In this document: piece by piece, positions 8,681 to 16,424 of the stretch
Position numbering within the stretch: the stretch's first letter is position 1
How the letters are laid out: each line of letters starts with the position of its first letter
Notes under the pieces: model-generated
Databases searched by the model: none
Seen by the model: only the letters and a program-made list of their open reading frames with translations
Told to the model about the DNA's origin: nothing
NCBI RefSeq assembly: GCF_021698975.1
Contig: NZ_SSXA01000013.1
Location: 1 to 64,000 of the forward strand
Source of the DNA: Blastococcus sp. KM273128
Lineage (GTDB): Bacteria; Actinomycetota; Actinomycetes; Mycobacteriales; Geodermatophilaceae
DNA length: 64,000 nucleotides
Direction of reading: 5' to 3'
Program-made: the position numbers and the translations under genes

Positions 8681-9508
8681 TCACTTCTCGATCGGGACGC
8701 CGACGAGCGAGCCGTACTCGACCCAGCTGCCGTCGTAGTTCTTGACGTCGGTCTTGCCGAGCAGCTCGCGCAGCACGAACCAGGTGTGGCTCGAGCGCTC
8801 GCCGATCCGGCAGTAGGCGATGGTCGGCTTGCTCTCGTCGTAGCCCTGCTCGGCGTAGAGCTTGGCCAGCTCCTCGTCGGACTTGAACGTGCCGTCCTCG
8901 TTGGCCGCCTTGCTCCACGGGATGTTGATCGCGGTGGGCACGTGGCCGGCCCGCTGCGACTGCTCCTGGGGCAGGTGGGCGGGGGCCAGGATCTTGCCGG
9001 AGAACTCGTCGGGCGAGCGCACGTCGACGATGTTCTTCGAGCCGATGGAGGCCACGACCTCGTCGCGGAACGCGCGGATCGACAGGTCCGGCTCGGACGC
9101 CCGGTACTGCGTGGCGGGGCGCTCGACGGGGTCCTTGGACAGCGGGCGGCCGTCCAGCTCCCACTTCTTGCGGCCGCCGTCCATCAGCTTGACGTCGCCG
9201 TGGCCGTAGATCTTGAAGTACCAGTAGGCGTAGGCGGCGAACCAGTTGTTGTTGCCGCCGTAGAGGACGACGGTGTCGTCGTTGCCGATGCCCCGGCTCG
9301 ACAGCAGCTCCTCGAAGGCGCTCTTGTCGAGGTAGTCGCGGCGCAGCGGGTCCTGCAGGTCCTTCTTCCAGTCCAGCTTGACGGCGCCCTCGATGTGGCC
9401 GCCGTCGTAGGCGGTGGTGTCCTCGTCGACCTCGACGAGGACGAGGCCGGGCCGGCCCAGGTTCTCCTGGACCCAGTCGACGGTGACGAGCACGTCGTTG
9501 CGGCTCAT
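8681..9508 (-). CDS. cysA2: Thiosulfate sulfurtransferase (two-rhodanese, CysA2/SseA type)
   Basis: A 275-residue sulfurtransferase with two rhodanese domains, an inactive N-terminal one (about 8-125) and a catalytic C-terminal one (about 155-270). The active-site loop YCRIGERSS carries the nucleophilic Cys233. The enzyme moves sulfane sulfur from thiosulfate to thiophilic acceptors. It matches the M. tuberculosis CysA2 pattern closely, including VDVRSPDEFSGK. I chose ATG 9508 (MSRNDVLV) with AGGA upstream; the open frame runs 29 codons further but with non-homologous sequence. It is the first structural gene behind a cysteine-rich leader peptide, which implies cysteine-responsive attenuation. 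Confidence 0.93.
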   Translation of the reverse strand: MSRNDVLVTVDWVQENLGRPGLVLVEVDEDTTAYDGGHIEGAVKLDWKKDLQDPLRRDYLDKSAFEELLSSRGIGNDDTVVLYGGNNNWFAAYAYWYFKIYGHGDVKLMDGGRKKWELDGRPLSKDPVERPATQYRASEPDLSIRAFRDEVVASIGSKNIVDVRSPDEFSGKILAPAHLPQEQSQRAGHVPTAINIPWSKAANEDGTFKSDEELAKLYAEQGYDESKPTIAYCRIGERSSHTWFVLRELLGKTDVKNYDGSWVEYGSLVGVPIEK

Positions 9509-9634
9509 GGTGGTGGTCCTCCGGGTGATCGGTTCGTGCGGTCGGTCGTTGCGGTGGTGCAGGACGACGCGGATCGCTCGCAGCGCGGAGCTCACGGGGA
9601 GAGGGGCATCCCGACGGCGCGATGGAGCGCGTCC

Positions 9635-9653
9635 GGGCGGCGCGGTGCCGCCC
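9635..9653 (-). promoter_or_regulatory. Attenuator-like hairpin abutting the leader-peptide stop
   Basis: GGGCGGC and GCCGCCC form a 7-bp all-GC stem with a 5-nt loop. On the minus strand it begins at the base after the TGA of the Cys-rich leader peptide. A ribosome paused on the Cys codons or at the stop would influence its folding, as expected for translation-dependent attenuation. Confidence 0.5.
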
Positions 9654-9728
9654 TCAGAGGGCGGGACACAGGCAGCTGCCGACGCGGCACAGGTCGACTG
9701 TGCGGCGCGAGGTCAGCAGGATGCCCAC
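9654..9728 (-). CDS. Cysteine-rich regulatory leader peptide
   Basis: A 24-residue ORF from GTG 9728 to TGA 9654 with the peptide M-GILLTSRRTVDLCRV-GSCLCPAL. Cysteines are at 14, 19 and 21. The LTSRR-VDLCRV core matches the actinobacterial leader peptides found upstream of sulfur-assimilation genes, whose Cys codons act as a cysteine sensor in mycobacteria. A TACCCT hexamer ends six bases before the GTG, so translation is probably leaderless. The stop is 145 nt before the sulfurtransferase start, with a GC hairpin immediately after it. Predicted role: scarce charged tRNA-Cys stalls the ribosome and raises cysA2-sseC expression. Confidence 0.75.
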   Translation of the reverse strand: MGILLTSRRTVDLCRVGSCLCPAL

Positions 9729-9734
9729 GGCGCG

Positions 9735-9740
9735 AGGGTA
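9735..9740 (-). promoter_or_regulatory. -10 element TACCCT for the cysA2 leader transcript
   Basis: TACCCT (TANNNT) on the minus strand is followed by a 6-nt spacer and the GTG of the leader peptide at 9728. This is the same layout as at 4976-4981. It lies six bases past the thioredoxin gene stop (9746-9748), giving the sulfur genes their own promoter. Confidence 0.5.
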
Positions 9741-9745
9741 GCCGA

Positions 9746-10084
9746 TCACGCCGGACCGCCCGCCCGGCCACCCACGTGGGCGTCGACCAGCGCGGTCAGC
9801 TCCGCCGGCCGGGGAGCGCCGGTGGTGCGGCCGACCACGCGCCCGCCCCGGTCCAGGTAGAAGAGCGTGGGCGTCAGCCGGACGTCGAGCTCGCGGACCT
9901 CGTCCAGGTGGCTCTCCGCGTCGACGTGGACGGCGGCCAGCCCCGGTCGGCTCACCCGCAGCTGCTCCAGCCGGGCCCGGGTGGCCCGGCAGGGGCCGCA
10001 GAACGCCGTCGAGAACTGGACGACGGTCAGCTCCGCCTCGGCCGGGCGCACGCCGAGCCGGTCGAACACCGCCGCAGCGTCCAC
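9746..10084 (-). CDS. thiX: Thioredoxin-family protein (ThiX-like)
   Basis: A 112-residue thioredoxin-fold protein with the classical dithiol CGPC (Cys29-Cys32) after VVQFSTAF, the downstream cis-proline region (LTPTLFYLD), and a C-terminal helix. It is cytoplasmic, with no signal peptide. The GTG at 10084 is preceded by an excellent GGAGGAGG six bases away; longer ORF starts are not credible. It sits between the sulfurtransferase leader and the LmeA-like gene, just like M. tuberculosis thiX (Rv0816c). Role: protein disulfide reduction, perhaps recycling the persulfide cysteine of the neighbouring sulfurtransferase (inference). Confidence 0.9.
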   Translation of the reverse strand: MDAAAVFDRLGVRPAEAELTVVQFSTAFCGPCRATRARLEQLRVSRPGLAAVHVDAESHLDEVRELDVRLTPTLFYLDRGGRVVGRTTGAPRPAELTALVDAHVGGRAGGPA

Positions 10085-10139
10085 CTGTCCTCCTCCGCTC
10101 CCCGGGCACTCCTGGGCAGAACCCGGCGCGGCCGCGGCC

Positions 10140-10829
10140 CTATTCCGCGGCGAGGACGGCGTCCTGGGCCACCGCACGCACGGCGACGCCGTCGTCCTCG
10201 GGGGTCACCTCCGTGAGCCGCAGCCCGTAGGGCAGCTCGACGGGGTAGCGCAGGTCGAGCAGGTCGGTGGCCCGCTCGACGACGATGCGCGGCACGTCGA
10301 CGCCGACCCCGGAGGCCCGGTCGACGTCGACGACGAGCTCGTCGCCGTCCAGCGAGACGGTGCCGGCGGCGGTCAGCGGGAAGGCACGGCCGAGGACCTC
10401 GACGGTGCGCGTGATGCGCAGCCCGTCCCCCTCCCGCTCCAGGGTGGTGTCCGCGCCGAGCTCGCCGGCCAGCAGCTCGTAGGAGAGCGTCGCGGTGCCG
10501 TCGATCCGCTCGACCGGCACCTCGGCGACCGCGCCCGCCCGGAGCGCCGACAGGGGCAGGTGCACGCCGCGGAGGGTCACGTCCGCGCGGGTCCCCTCCG
10601 GCTGGCCCAGCTCGTCGGCGGTGAGGGAGATGCGCACCTCCTCGTAGCGCCCGGCGAGCGCCTGGGTGAGGAACGGGAAGCCGCGGACGTCGACGTCCGG
10701 CTCACCCGTCAGCGCGTCGTGGGCCGCCAGCTGCGCGGCCACCTCGCGCTCGGCGAAGCCCACCGCCACCCGGTCGAGGACGACGCCGGTGACGACGAGC
10801 AGCAGGAGGACGACCGCGGCGACCTTCAC
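10140..10829 (-). CDS. lmeA: DUF2993 / LmeA-like envelope protein
   Basis: A 229-residue protein with one N-terminal hydrophobic segment (about residues 3-20, VAAVVLLLLVVTGVV) and a long beta-rich extracytoplasmic domain of the DUF2993 family. In mycobacteria the family member LmeA (Rv0817c) is a periplasmic lipid-binding protein needed for normal lipomannan mannosylation. The synteny with thiX, glnR and mshD is the same here. The GTG at 10829 overlaps the stop of the upstream membrane protein (GTGA), indicating coupled translation. The envelope role is inferred from orthology; the glycolipid substrate in this organism is unknown. Confidence 0.83.
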   Translation of the reverse strand: MKVAAVVLLLLVVTGVVLDRVAVGFAEREVAAQLAAHDALTGEPDVDVRGFPFLTQALAGRYEEVRISLTADELGQPEGTRADVTLRGVHLPLSALRAGAVAEVPVERIDGTATLSYELLAGELGADTTLEREGDGLRITRTVEVLGRAFPLTAAGTVSLDGDELVVDVDRASGVGVDVPRIVVERATDLLDLRYPVELPYGLRLTEVTPEDDGVAVRAVAQDAVLAAE

Positions 10830-11650
10830 AGGGCGGTCAGCAGCGCGAGGGCCACGGGCGCGGCAGCGGCGAGGGGCAGCACGACCTGCACCACGGTCGG
10901 CGCCCACGGGGAGAGCGCCTCCGCCTCCCCCTCGGTCGTGGTCTCGACGGCGAGGTAGCTGCCGGCCACGGCGACGAGCGCCGCCACCAGGGCGACGAGG
11001 GCCCCCACGGCCGGCGCCCGGAGCGCGCCGAGGTCGGCGAGGTCGCGGACCGCCCACGCCGTCGCGGCGCCGGCCAGGACGGCGAGAACGACGCCGAGCA
11101 GCCCGCGCGGGACCCCGGGGGCCAGCCGGGGCCGCGGCAGCACCTGGTCGACGAGGTGGCCGACGACCAGCGCGGCGCCGGCGACCAGCGCGGTGGTGAC
11201 CAGGCCGTCCTCGTCGGCCCGGCCGAGCAGGAGCAGCGACGCCAGCGCGCCGACGGCGGTGAGCAGCAGGGCCGACCCGGCCAGCGAGTCGACCAGGGCC
11301 TCCCGCGGGGTGCGCAGCATCTGCTGCAGCACGGCGGCGAGGAAGCCGAGGCCGAGCACGGCCAGGAGGCCGCCCAGCACCGGGTCCTCGGGCAGCACGA
11401 GCGCCAGGTCGGCCGCCACGGCGGCGGCCGTGCCGACGGCCAGCGAGGCCGCGAAGCCCTGCGTCCCGGTCGCCAGGACCCAGGTGAGCACCAGCGCCAA
11501 CTGGAGCACGAGCACGGCGGCGAGGGTGCCGACCTCGCCGGCCAGCGGCGGCAGGCCCGCGAGCAGGCCCGCGGCGAGCACGGCGAGGCCCGCGGCCGGG
11601 ACGTGGTGCGGGCGGGCCGGCGTCGTCGACGGGACCGCGGCGGAGCTCAC
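10826..11650 (-). CDS. Polytopic membrane protein coupled to LmeA-like gene
   Basis: A 274-residue, leucine/alanine/valine-rich integral membrane protein with about seven to eight predicted helices (for example VLAAGLLAGLPPLAG, LGGLLAVLGLGFLAAVLQQM, VGALVALVAALVAVAGSYLA). I recognise no catalytic motif or transporter signature. Its stop overlaps the start of the LmeA-like gene, so the two are made together and may act in the same envelope pathway. It is transcribed divergently from glnR across 209 nt. Confidence 0.7.
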   Translation of the reverse strand: MSSAAVPSTTPARPHHVPAAGLAVLAAGLLAGLPPLAGEVGTLAAVLVLQLALVLTWVLATGTQGFAASLAVGTAAAVAADLALVLPEDPVLGGLLAVLGLGFLAAVLQQMLRTPREALVDSLAGSALLLTAVGALASLLLLGRADEDGLVTTALVAGAALVVGHLVDQVLPRPRLAPGVPRGLLGVVLAVLAGAATAWAVRDLADLGALRAPAVGALVALVAALVAVAGSYLAVETTTEGEAEALSPWAPTVVQVVLPLAAAAPVALALLTAL

Positions 11651-11859
11651 GGACCGATCGTGTCAGAAGGCCGGCGCCCGTTCCGGTCGACGAGCGGATC
11701 GGGTGCCCCGTGTCCGCCGTCGCGGGCCCACCAGGCGGGACGCCCCGGTGGCGGATCGAGCCCGCCGGAGGGGACGTCCGCTATCCTGCCGTCTCACCTC
11801 GACAGCGCCGTCGCAGGTCCGGTCGGCACCCGCCGGCCCCGGACCCCTGAGGAGACGAC

Positions 11860-12615
11860 ATGCGACTCGTGCTCATGACCGCCGCCCGGCAGGCGACGAC
11901 CGAGGTGCTGCCCGCGCTCGGGCTGCTCGGCCACCAGGTCCGCGTGGTGGCCCCGGAGCTCTCCAGCCTCCTCGACGGCGACTCCGGCGACGTCGTGCTC
12001 GTCGACGCCCGCTACGACCTGATCCAGGCCCGCACCCTGTGCGGGCTGCTCTCCTCGACCGGGGTGGCCGCCGCGCTGGTCGCCGTCCTGTCCGAGGGCG
12101 GCCTGGTCGCCCTCTCCGCGGACTGGGGCGTCGACGACGTGCTGCTCGACACCGCCGGCCCCGCGGAGGTCGACGCCCGCCTCAAGTGGGCGACGGCCCG
12201 GCGCCTGGCCGCCACCACCCCGGCCGACGGCGGCGACGGCGGGCTCACCCAGGCCGGCGAGCTGGTGATCGACGAGCACAGCTACTCGGCCAAGCTGCGC
12301 GGCCGCCCGCTCGACCTCACCTACAAGGAGTTCGAGCTGCTGAAGTACCTGGCGCAGCACCCGGGCCGGGTCTTCTCCCGCGCCCAGCTCCTGCAGGAGA
12401 TCTGGGGTTACGACTACTTCGGCGGCACCCGCACCGTCGACGTCCACGTCCGCCGGCTGCGCGCCAAGCTCGGCACCGAGCACGAGGCGCTGATCGGCAC
12501 CGTGCGCAACGTCGGCTACAAGCTCGACCAGCAGGTGGCCGACGCCACCGCGCGGGCCGCCGCCGAGGACCGCGCGGCCACCGCCGACGCCGGGGCGGGC
12601 GCCGAGCTGGTCTGA
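11860..12615 (+). CDS. glnR: Global nitrogen regulator GlnR (OmpR-type winged helix)
   Basis: A 251-residue OmpR-family regulator. The N-terminal receiver-like domain (1-115) is atypical: it has an Asp at about 49 (VVLVDARYD) but lacks the usual acidic pocket near the N-terminus, as in actinobacterial GlnR proteins that work without a cognate kinase. The C-terminal winged helix (about 145-225) carries [20 protein letters not shown] and the [11 protein letters not shown] recognition region. GlnR controls ammonium assimilation and nitrate genes. The ATG follows GAGGAG. A possible -10 TATCCT lies at 11782-11787. The gene order glnR-mshD matches Rv0818-Rv0819. A short alanine-rich C-terminal tail is extra. 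Confidence 0.9.
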   Translation: MRLVLMTAARQATTEVLPALGLLGHQVRVVAPELSSLLDGDSGDVVLVDARYDLIQARTLCGLLSSTGVAAALVAVLSEGGLVALSADWGVDDVLLDTAGPAEVDARLKWATARRLAATTPADGGDGGLTQAGELVIDEHSYSAKLRGRPLDLTYKEFELLKYLAQHPGRVFSRAQLLQEIWGYDYFGGTRTVDVHVRRLRAKLGTEHEALIGTVRNVGYKLDQQVADATARAAAEDRAATADAGAGAELV

Positions 12616-12622
12616 TGGGCCG

Positions 12623-13519
12623 GTGATCGACGAACCCGACGTCGCCGGCGTCCTCGACCTGCTCCGCGCCGCCGGCGCCGCCGACGGCGTGCGACCGGTC
12701 TCCGAGGAGGGCGAGCTGCGCCTCCGGCACGGCTCCCCCGACGGGCAGGACCTCACGGTCCGGGACGACGACGGCGCGCTCGCCGGCTACGCCCGCCTCG
12801 ACGGGGGCACCGCCGAGCTGGTGGTGCACCCCGAGCGGCGGCGGCGCGGCCACGGCACCGCGCTGCTGCACCGCCTGCTGGACGCCGCAGGTGGGGCGCC
12901 GCTGGACGTCTGGGCGCACGGGGACCTGCCCGGGTCGGCCGAGCTGCTCGCCCCGCACGGGTTCCGGCGGGCCCGGGTGCTCCTCCAGCTGCGGCGCGAC
13001 CTGGCCGGCGTGGACCCCGATCCGCGCCCCGAGCTCCCGGGCGACGTCCACGTGGCGCCGTTCGTCCCCGGCCGGGACGAGGACGCCTGGCTGCGCGTCA
13101 ACGCCCGGGCCTTCGACTGGCACCCGGAGCAGGGCCGGATGACCCGCGCCGACCTGGAGCGCCGCGAGGCCGAGCCCTGGTTCGACCCCGGGGGCTTCCT
13201 CATGGCGTGGCGCGGCGCTCCCGGGGCCGGGGGCGAGCTGCTCGGCTTCCACTGGACCAAGGTCCACCCCGCGGGGGACGCCGGTCCCGACCCCGTCGGC
13301 GAGGTGTACGTGCTGGGCGTCGACCCGGCCGCCCAGGGGCTGCGGCTGGGGCGCGCGCTCACCGACCTCGGGCTGGCGCACCTGCGGGCGCGCGGCCTCG
13401 GCGAGGTGCTGCTCTACGTCGAGGAGGACAACACGGCGGCGGTGCGGCTCTACGAGGGCCGCGGCTTCACCCGCTACTCCGTGGACGTCGCGTGGCACCG
13501 GGAGCCGCAACCCCGCTGA
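12623..13519 (+). CDS. mshD: Mycothiol synthase MshD
   Basis: A 298-residue tandem-GNAT acetyltransferase that makes mycothiol by acetylating Cys-GlcN-Ins with acetyl-CoA. The N-terminal GNAT half (about 1-135) contains the RRRGHGTALL acetyl-CoA loop. The active C-terminal half (about 150-298) has YVLGVDPAAQGLRLGRALT and ends with LYVEEDNTAAVRLYEGRGF. Length is normal. The GTG start lies 7 nt after the glnR stop, implying co-transcription. Mycothiol is restricted to Actinobacteria, so this gene also supports the taxonomic call. Confidence 0.93.
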   Translation: MIDEPDVAGVLDLLRAAGAADGVRPVSEEGELRLRHGSPDGQDLTVRDDDGALAGYARLDGGTAELVVHPERRRRGHGTALLHRLLDAAGGAPLDVWAHGDLPGSAELLAPHGFRRARVLLQLRRDLAGVDPDPRPELPGDVHVAPFVPGRDEDAWLRVNARAFDWHPEQGRMTRADLERREAEPWFDPGGFLMAWRGAPGAGGELLGFHWTKVHPAGDAGPDPVGEVYVLGVDPAAQGLRLGRALTDLGLAHLRARGLGEVLLYVEEDNTAAVRLYEGRGFTRYSVDVAWHREPQPR

Positions 13520-13534
13520 GGCCGCCCGGCGGGA

Positions 13535-13672
13535 TCATCCGGTGGCGCGGGGCGGCGGGGCCTCGTCCTCGCCGAGGAGGTGCTCCCGGAGCAGCGCCTT
13601 CGGGTGGTGACGGCGCAGGTCGACGTCGCGGAGGTGGTCGACGTCCTCGCCCCACCCGATGGAGCTGAACAC
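13535..13672 (-). pseudogene. Truncated TatB-like remnant (internal deletion)
   Basis: A 45-codon frame starts at GTG 13672 with a good GGAGAGG site and reads VFSSIGWGED, which matches the N-terminus of actinobacterial TatB (FxxIGWGE). It then jumps directly to LRDVDLRRHHPKALLREHLL and a GEDEAPPP tail, which resembles the TatB C-terminus (the LRG-TPR-ALTKHLLDGDD type). The hydrophobic helix, the amphipathic helix and the linker, usually some 60-80 residues, are absent. Without the helix it cannot act as TatB. It is either a decayed duplicate or a short derived protein that still has a ribosome-binding site. Homology is judged by eye. Confidence 0.5.
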
Positions 13673-13779
13673 GCGCCCTCTCCGGGGCTCGATCGGTGGC
13701 CGCGCTACGCGAGGGCGGGCACCGCGTGGTGGGCCACCACCCCGGCGGCGACCTCCTCGGCCCACTGCCGGACCGCGCG

Positions 13780-14334
13780 CTAGTCCCGGAGGTCGCCCGT
13801 CGCGCCACCGGCCGGCCAGTCGCGCCGCTCGGCGGCCGACAGCAGCCGCCGCTCCAGCCGGCCGCCGAACGCGCGGCACCCCCGTGCCCCGGTGCGGTCG
13901 CCGATGACCAGCATGTCGCCGTCGGCCTCGTCGGGGCACCACGGGCGGTTGCCGGGCAGCCCGCTCGAGAACAGCCACGTCGAGCGGGGGAGCAGCTGGG
14001 GGGCCACCGCGTCGACGTACCGCCGGGCCGGCTCCAGCCAGCGGCCGGAGTAGACGGCGCTGCCAAGCACGACGGCGTCGAAGCCGACGGGGTCGGGCTG
14101 CAGCTCGACCGGGGCCAGGGTCGCCACCAGCCCGCTGCTGCGCCCCGCGGCCGTCCCGGGCAGCGCCCGGGCCAGCTCCGCGGCGATCCCCCGGGTCGCC
14201 CCGTGCCGGCTGGCGACGACCACGAGCACGCGGGGGCCGGGTGCGGACGCCGGGGAGAGCCCCGCGCTGCCCCGCGGGAAGGCCTGGACGGGCGTGGACG
14301 TCGCGCCGGGGCGCGTCACCAGCAGGTCGGTCAT
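13780..14334 (-). CDS. Flavodoxin-domain protein
   Basis: A 184-residue protein with a flavodoxin-like fold. The FMN phosphate-binding loop VVASRHGATRGIA follows the first strand (residues about 35-48), and the later loop VLGSAVYSGRWLEPARRYVD is typical of HemG-type and related flavodoxin-domain proteins. There is a 33-residue N-terminal extension rich in proline and threonine. Probable role is FMN-dependent electron transfer; the partner is unknown. It is transcribed away from the PhoX gene with a 274-nt divergent region. Confidence 0.8.
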   Translation of the reverse strand: MTDLLVTRPGATSTPVQAFPRGSAGLSPASAPGPRVLVVVASRHGATRGIAAELARALPGTAAGRSSGLVATLAPVELQPDPVGFDAVVLGSAVYSGRWLEPARRYVDAVAPQLLPRSTWLFSSGLPGNRPWCPDEADGDMLVIGDRTGARGCRAFGGRLERRLLSAAERRDWPAGGATGDLRD

Positions 14335-14608
14335 GCCCGAGGACGCTATGCGGCACGAGAGGGCACCGGTGTGAACACCGGGGGAACACCCGCCCCCGCC
14401 CGGGGACCGCTCCGCGGGGCCCTCCTCCCCGCGCGCGCGAGGCCGGGGAGAGACGCGTCGGCAGCGTTCCCGGCAGGTGAACCCGGCGCGCCGACCGTTG
14501 GCCGGGGGTTCTCCCGCGTGCCCTCGGGGCGCCTCCTGCCGTGCCTAACGTCCGTCAGGCCCTGGGGCCGCCCCCGACCCGAGGACCCACTCCGAGGAGA
14601 CACGGTTC

Positions 14609-16090
14609 ATGACCATCTCGTTCGACCGACGGAAGTTCCTGCAGCGCGGCGCGGCGGTGACCGCCGGCACCGTGCTGGCCAGCGGCACCCAGCTGCTCGG
14701 GACGCACGGCGCCCTCGCCGCCCCCGGCCGCCGGGGTCCCGCGCTGAAGTCCCCCGGCAACGGCGGCTACGGGCCGCTGCAGCCGACGCAGGACCGGACC
14801 ACCGGCCTCACCCTGCTGCACCTGCCGGCCGGGTTCGAGTACGCCTCGTTCGGCCACGCGGCGGAGTACGCCGCCGCCCTGGGACTGCCGGCCGCGATCG
14901 GCTCGGACGGGCACCCCACGCCCGGTCGGCACGACGGCATGGCGGCCTTCACCACCCCCGAGAGCCACCGGGGCGTCATCCGCCTGGTGCGCAACCACGA
15001 GCAGGGCTACTCCCCGACCGACGCCTCCCAGGAGCCGGCCGACTACACCGCCTCCCGCGCCTACGACCGCGTCCTGATCGGCGACGCCGCGACCGCCTAC
15101 GACGTCGCGGCCGCCGGCGGGACGACGACCATGACCTTCGACACCCGCTCGATGACGCTGCTCGACAGCTTCATCAGCCTGAACGGGACCTCGGTGAACT
15201 GCGCCGGCGGCCCGACGCCCTGGGGCTCCTGGCTGAGCTGCGAGGAGACGGTGAACGGGACCCAGAACGGGTTCCGGGAGGACCACGGCTACGTGTTCGA
15301 GGTGCCGGCCAACGGCCCGGACCGGAAGCGCTCCCGCGGCCCGTTCCGGGAGATGGGCCGGTTCGCGCACGAGGCGGTGGCCGTCGACCCGGCGAACGGG
15401 ACGGTCTACGAGACCGAGGACAGCGGCAACACCTCGGGCTTCTACCGCTTCCTGCCGAACAAGCCCGGCTACCTGGCCGAGGGCGGAACGCTGCAGATGC
15501 TCGCCGTGAAGGGCCGGCCGCAGCTGCAGACCCACCAGGGTGTCGGCGACCTGGTGGGCCGGCCACTGCAGGTCGAGTGGGTCACCATCGACGACCCGGA
15601 CCCGGCCGACATCACCTCCGAGTCGGTGTTCGACCAGGGCTTCGCCCAGGGCGGGGCCTCGTTCGCCCGCCTGGAGGGCTGCTGGTACGACGGCGGCAGC
15701 ATCTTCTTCAACGCCACCAGCGGCGGCGACGTCGGCGCCGGTCAGGTGTGGGAGTTCCGTCCCCGTGGCCGCTCCGGTGGCCAGCTGATCCTGCTCTTCG
15801 AGTCCCCGTCCGCTGACGTGCTCGACTCGCCGGACAACCTGACGGTCAGCCCCCGCGGTGGGCTGGTCCTGTGCGAGGACGGCGGCGGCCAGCAGTTCGT
15901 CCGCGGCCTCGACGAGGAGGGCCGGATCTTCGACTTCGCGCTGAACAGCATCGAGGGCGACGAGGACGACGTGAACAACGAGTTCGCCGGGGCCTGCTTC
16001 AGCCCCGACGGCGAGGTCCTGTTCGTCAACATCCAGACCCCGGGCGTCAGCTTCGCCATCCGCGGCCCCTGGGGCAAGGGCGCCATCTGA
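14609..16090 (+). CDS. phoX: PhoX-family (DUF839) phosphatase with Tat signal
   Basis: A 493-residue exported protein. The N-terminus has a twin-arginine signal (RRKFLQ at residues 7-12, hydrophobic core, AxA cleavage near GALA-APG). The body is the DUF839/PhoX beta-propeller, with conserved stretches such as RNHEQGYSPTDAS, CAGGPTPWGSWLSCEE, GRFAHEAVAVDP and LCEDGGG. PhoX enzymes are Ca2+/Fe3+ alkaline phosphatases that release phosphate from organic esters outside the membrane. The location just before pstSCAB fits a phosphate-starvation response. The upstream region holds a possible -10 TAACGT at 14546-14551 but only a single GTTCACC-like half unit, so a PHO box here is not convincing. Confidence 0.85.
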   Translation: MTISFDRRKFLQRGAAVTAGTVLASGTQLLGTHGALAAPGRRGPALKSPGNGGYGPLQPTQDRTTGLTLLHLPAGFEYASFGHAAEYAAALGLPAAIGSDGHPTPGRHDGMAAFTTPESHRGVIRLVRNHEQGYSPTDASQEPADYTASRAYDRVLIGDAATAYDVAAAGGTTTMTFDTRSMTLLDSFISLNGTSVNCAGGPTPWGSWLSCEETVNGTQNGFREDHGYVFEVPANGPDRKRSRGPFREMGRFAHEAVAVDPANGTVYETEDSGNTSGFYRFLPNKPGYLAEGGTLQMLAVKGRPQLQTHQGVGDLVGRPLQVEWVTIDDPDPADITSESVFDQGFAQGGASFARLEGCWYDGGSIFFNATSGGDVGAGQVWEFRPRGRSGGQLILLFESPSADVLDSPDNLTVSPRGGLVLCEDGGGQQFVRGLDEEGRIFDFALNSIEGDEDDVNNEFAGACFSPDGEVLFVNIQTPGVSFAIRGPWGKGAI

Positions 16091-16103
16091 GCCCGCACGC
16101 CCC

Positions 16104-16173
16104 CGCGCGGCCGCCGGCCGCGCGCTGACCACCCGGCTGCGCCCCGGCGTCCCCAGCGGATGCCGGGGCGCAG
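16104..16173 (+). terminator. Tandem hairpin terminator after phoX
   Basis: The first hairpin at 16104-16124 has 8-bp CGCGCGGC/GCCGCGCG arms. The second and stronger one at 16137-16173 has a 12-bp stem CTGCGCCCCGGC/GCCGGGGCGCAG with a 13-nt loop. Together they should separate phoX from pstS. Confidence 0.7.
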
Positions 16174-16286
16174 CTCTCGTCCCGGGCCGCGGACCAGGGA
16201 GGCCCCGGCGGGCTGCGGGCACGGCGCCACCCGTCCGGGCGACACCCGACCCCGCATCCTCCCCCGGGCGTGACCCGCACCACCCA

Positions 16287-16299
16287 AGATCATCGATCT
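16287..16299. promoter_or_regulatory. 13-bp inverted repeat upstream of the PHO box
   Basis: AGATCATCGATCT has 5-bp arms around ATC and lies 11 nt before the PHO box. It may be a second regulator site or chance. Confidence 0.25.
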
Positions 16300-16310
16300 C
16301 CTCGGCGCTC

Positions 16311-16332
16311 GTTCACCGTCCGTTCACCGCAA
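16311..16332 (+). promoter_or_regulatory. PHO box (two 11-bp direct repeat units) upstream of pstS
   Basis: GTTCACCGTCC followed directly by GTTCACCGCAA gives two 11-bp direct repeats that fit the actinobacterial PhoP binding unit (GTTCACC core). A TACCGT -10 candidate is at 16360-16365. pstS is therefore very likely PhoP-activated under phosphate limitation. Confidence 0.8.
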
Positions 16333-16424
16333 GCGGGGTGTGCCGCCACCTGGCCTCCCTACCGTCCCTCCTGTCGGTCCCACGCTGCCCGGAAGAGGTC
16401 CGGGCGAACCTGAGAGGCCCTGAG

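Noticed and set aside
14367-14394. PHO box for phoX
   Set aside because: The minus-strand GTGTTC units are 11 bp apart but match the GTTCACC core poorly; not strong enough to call.
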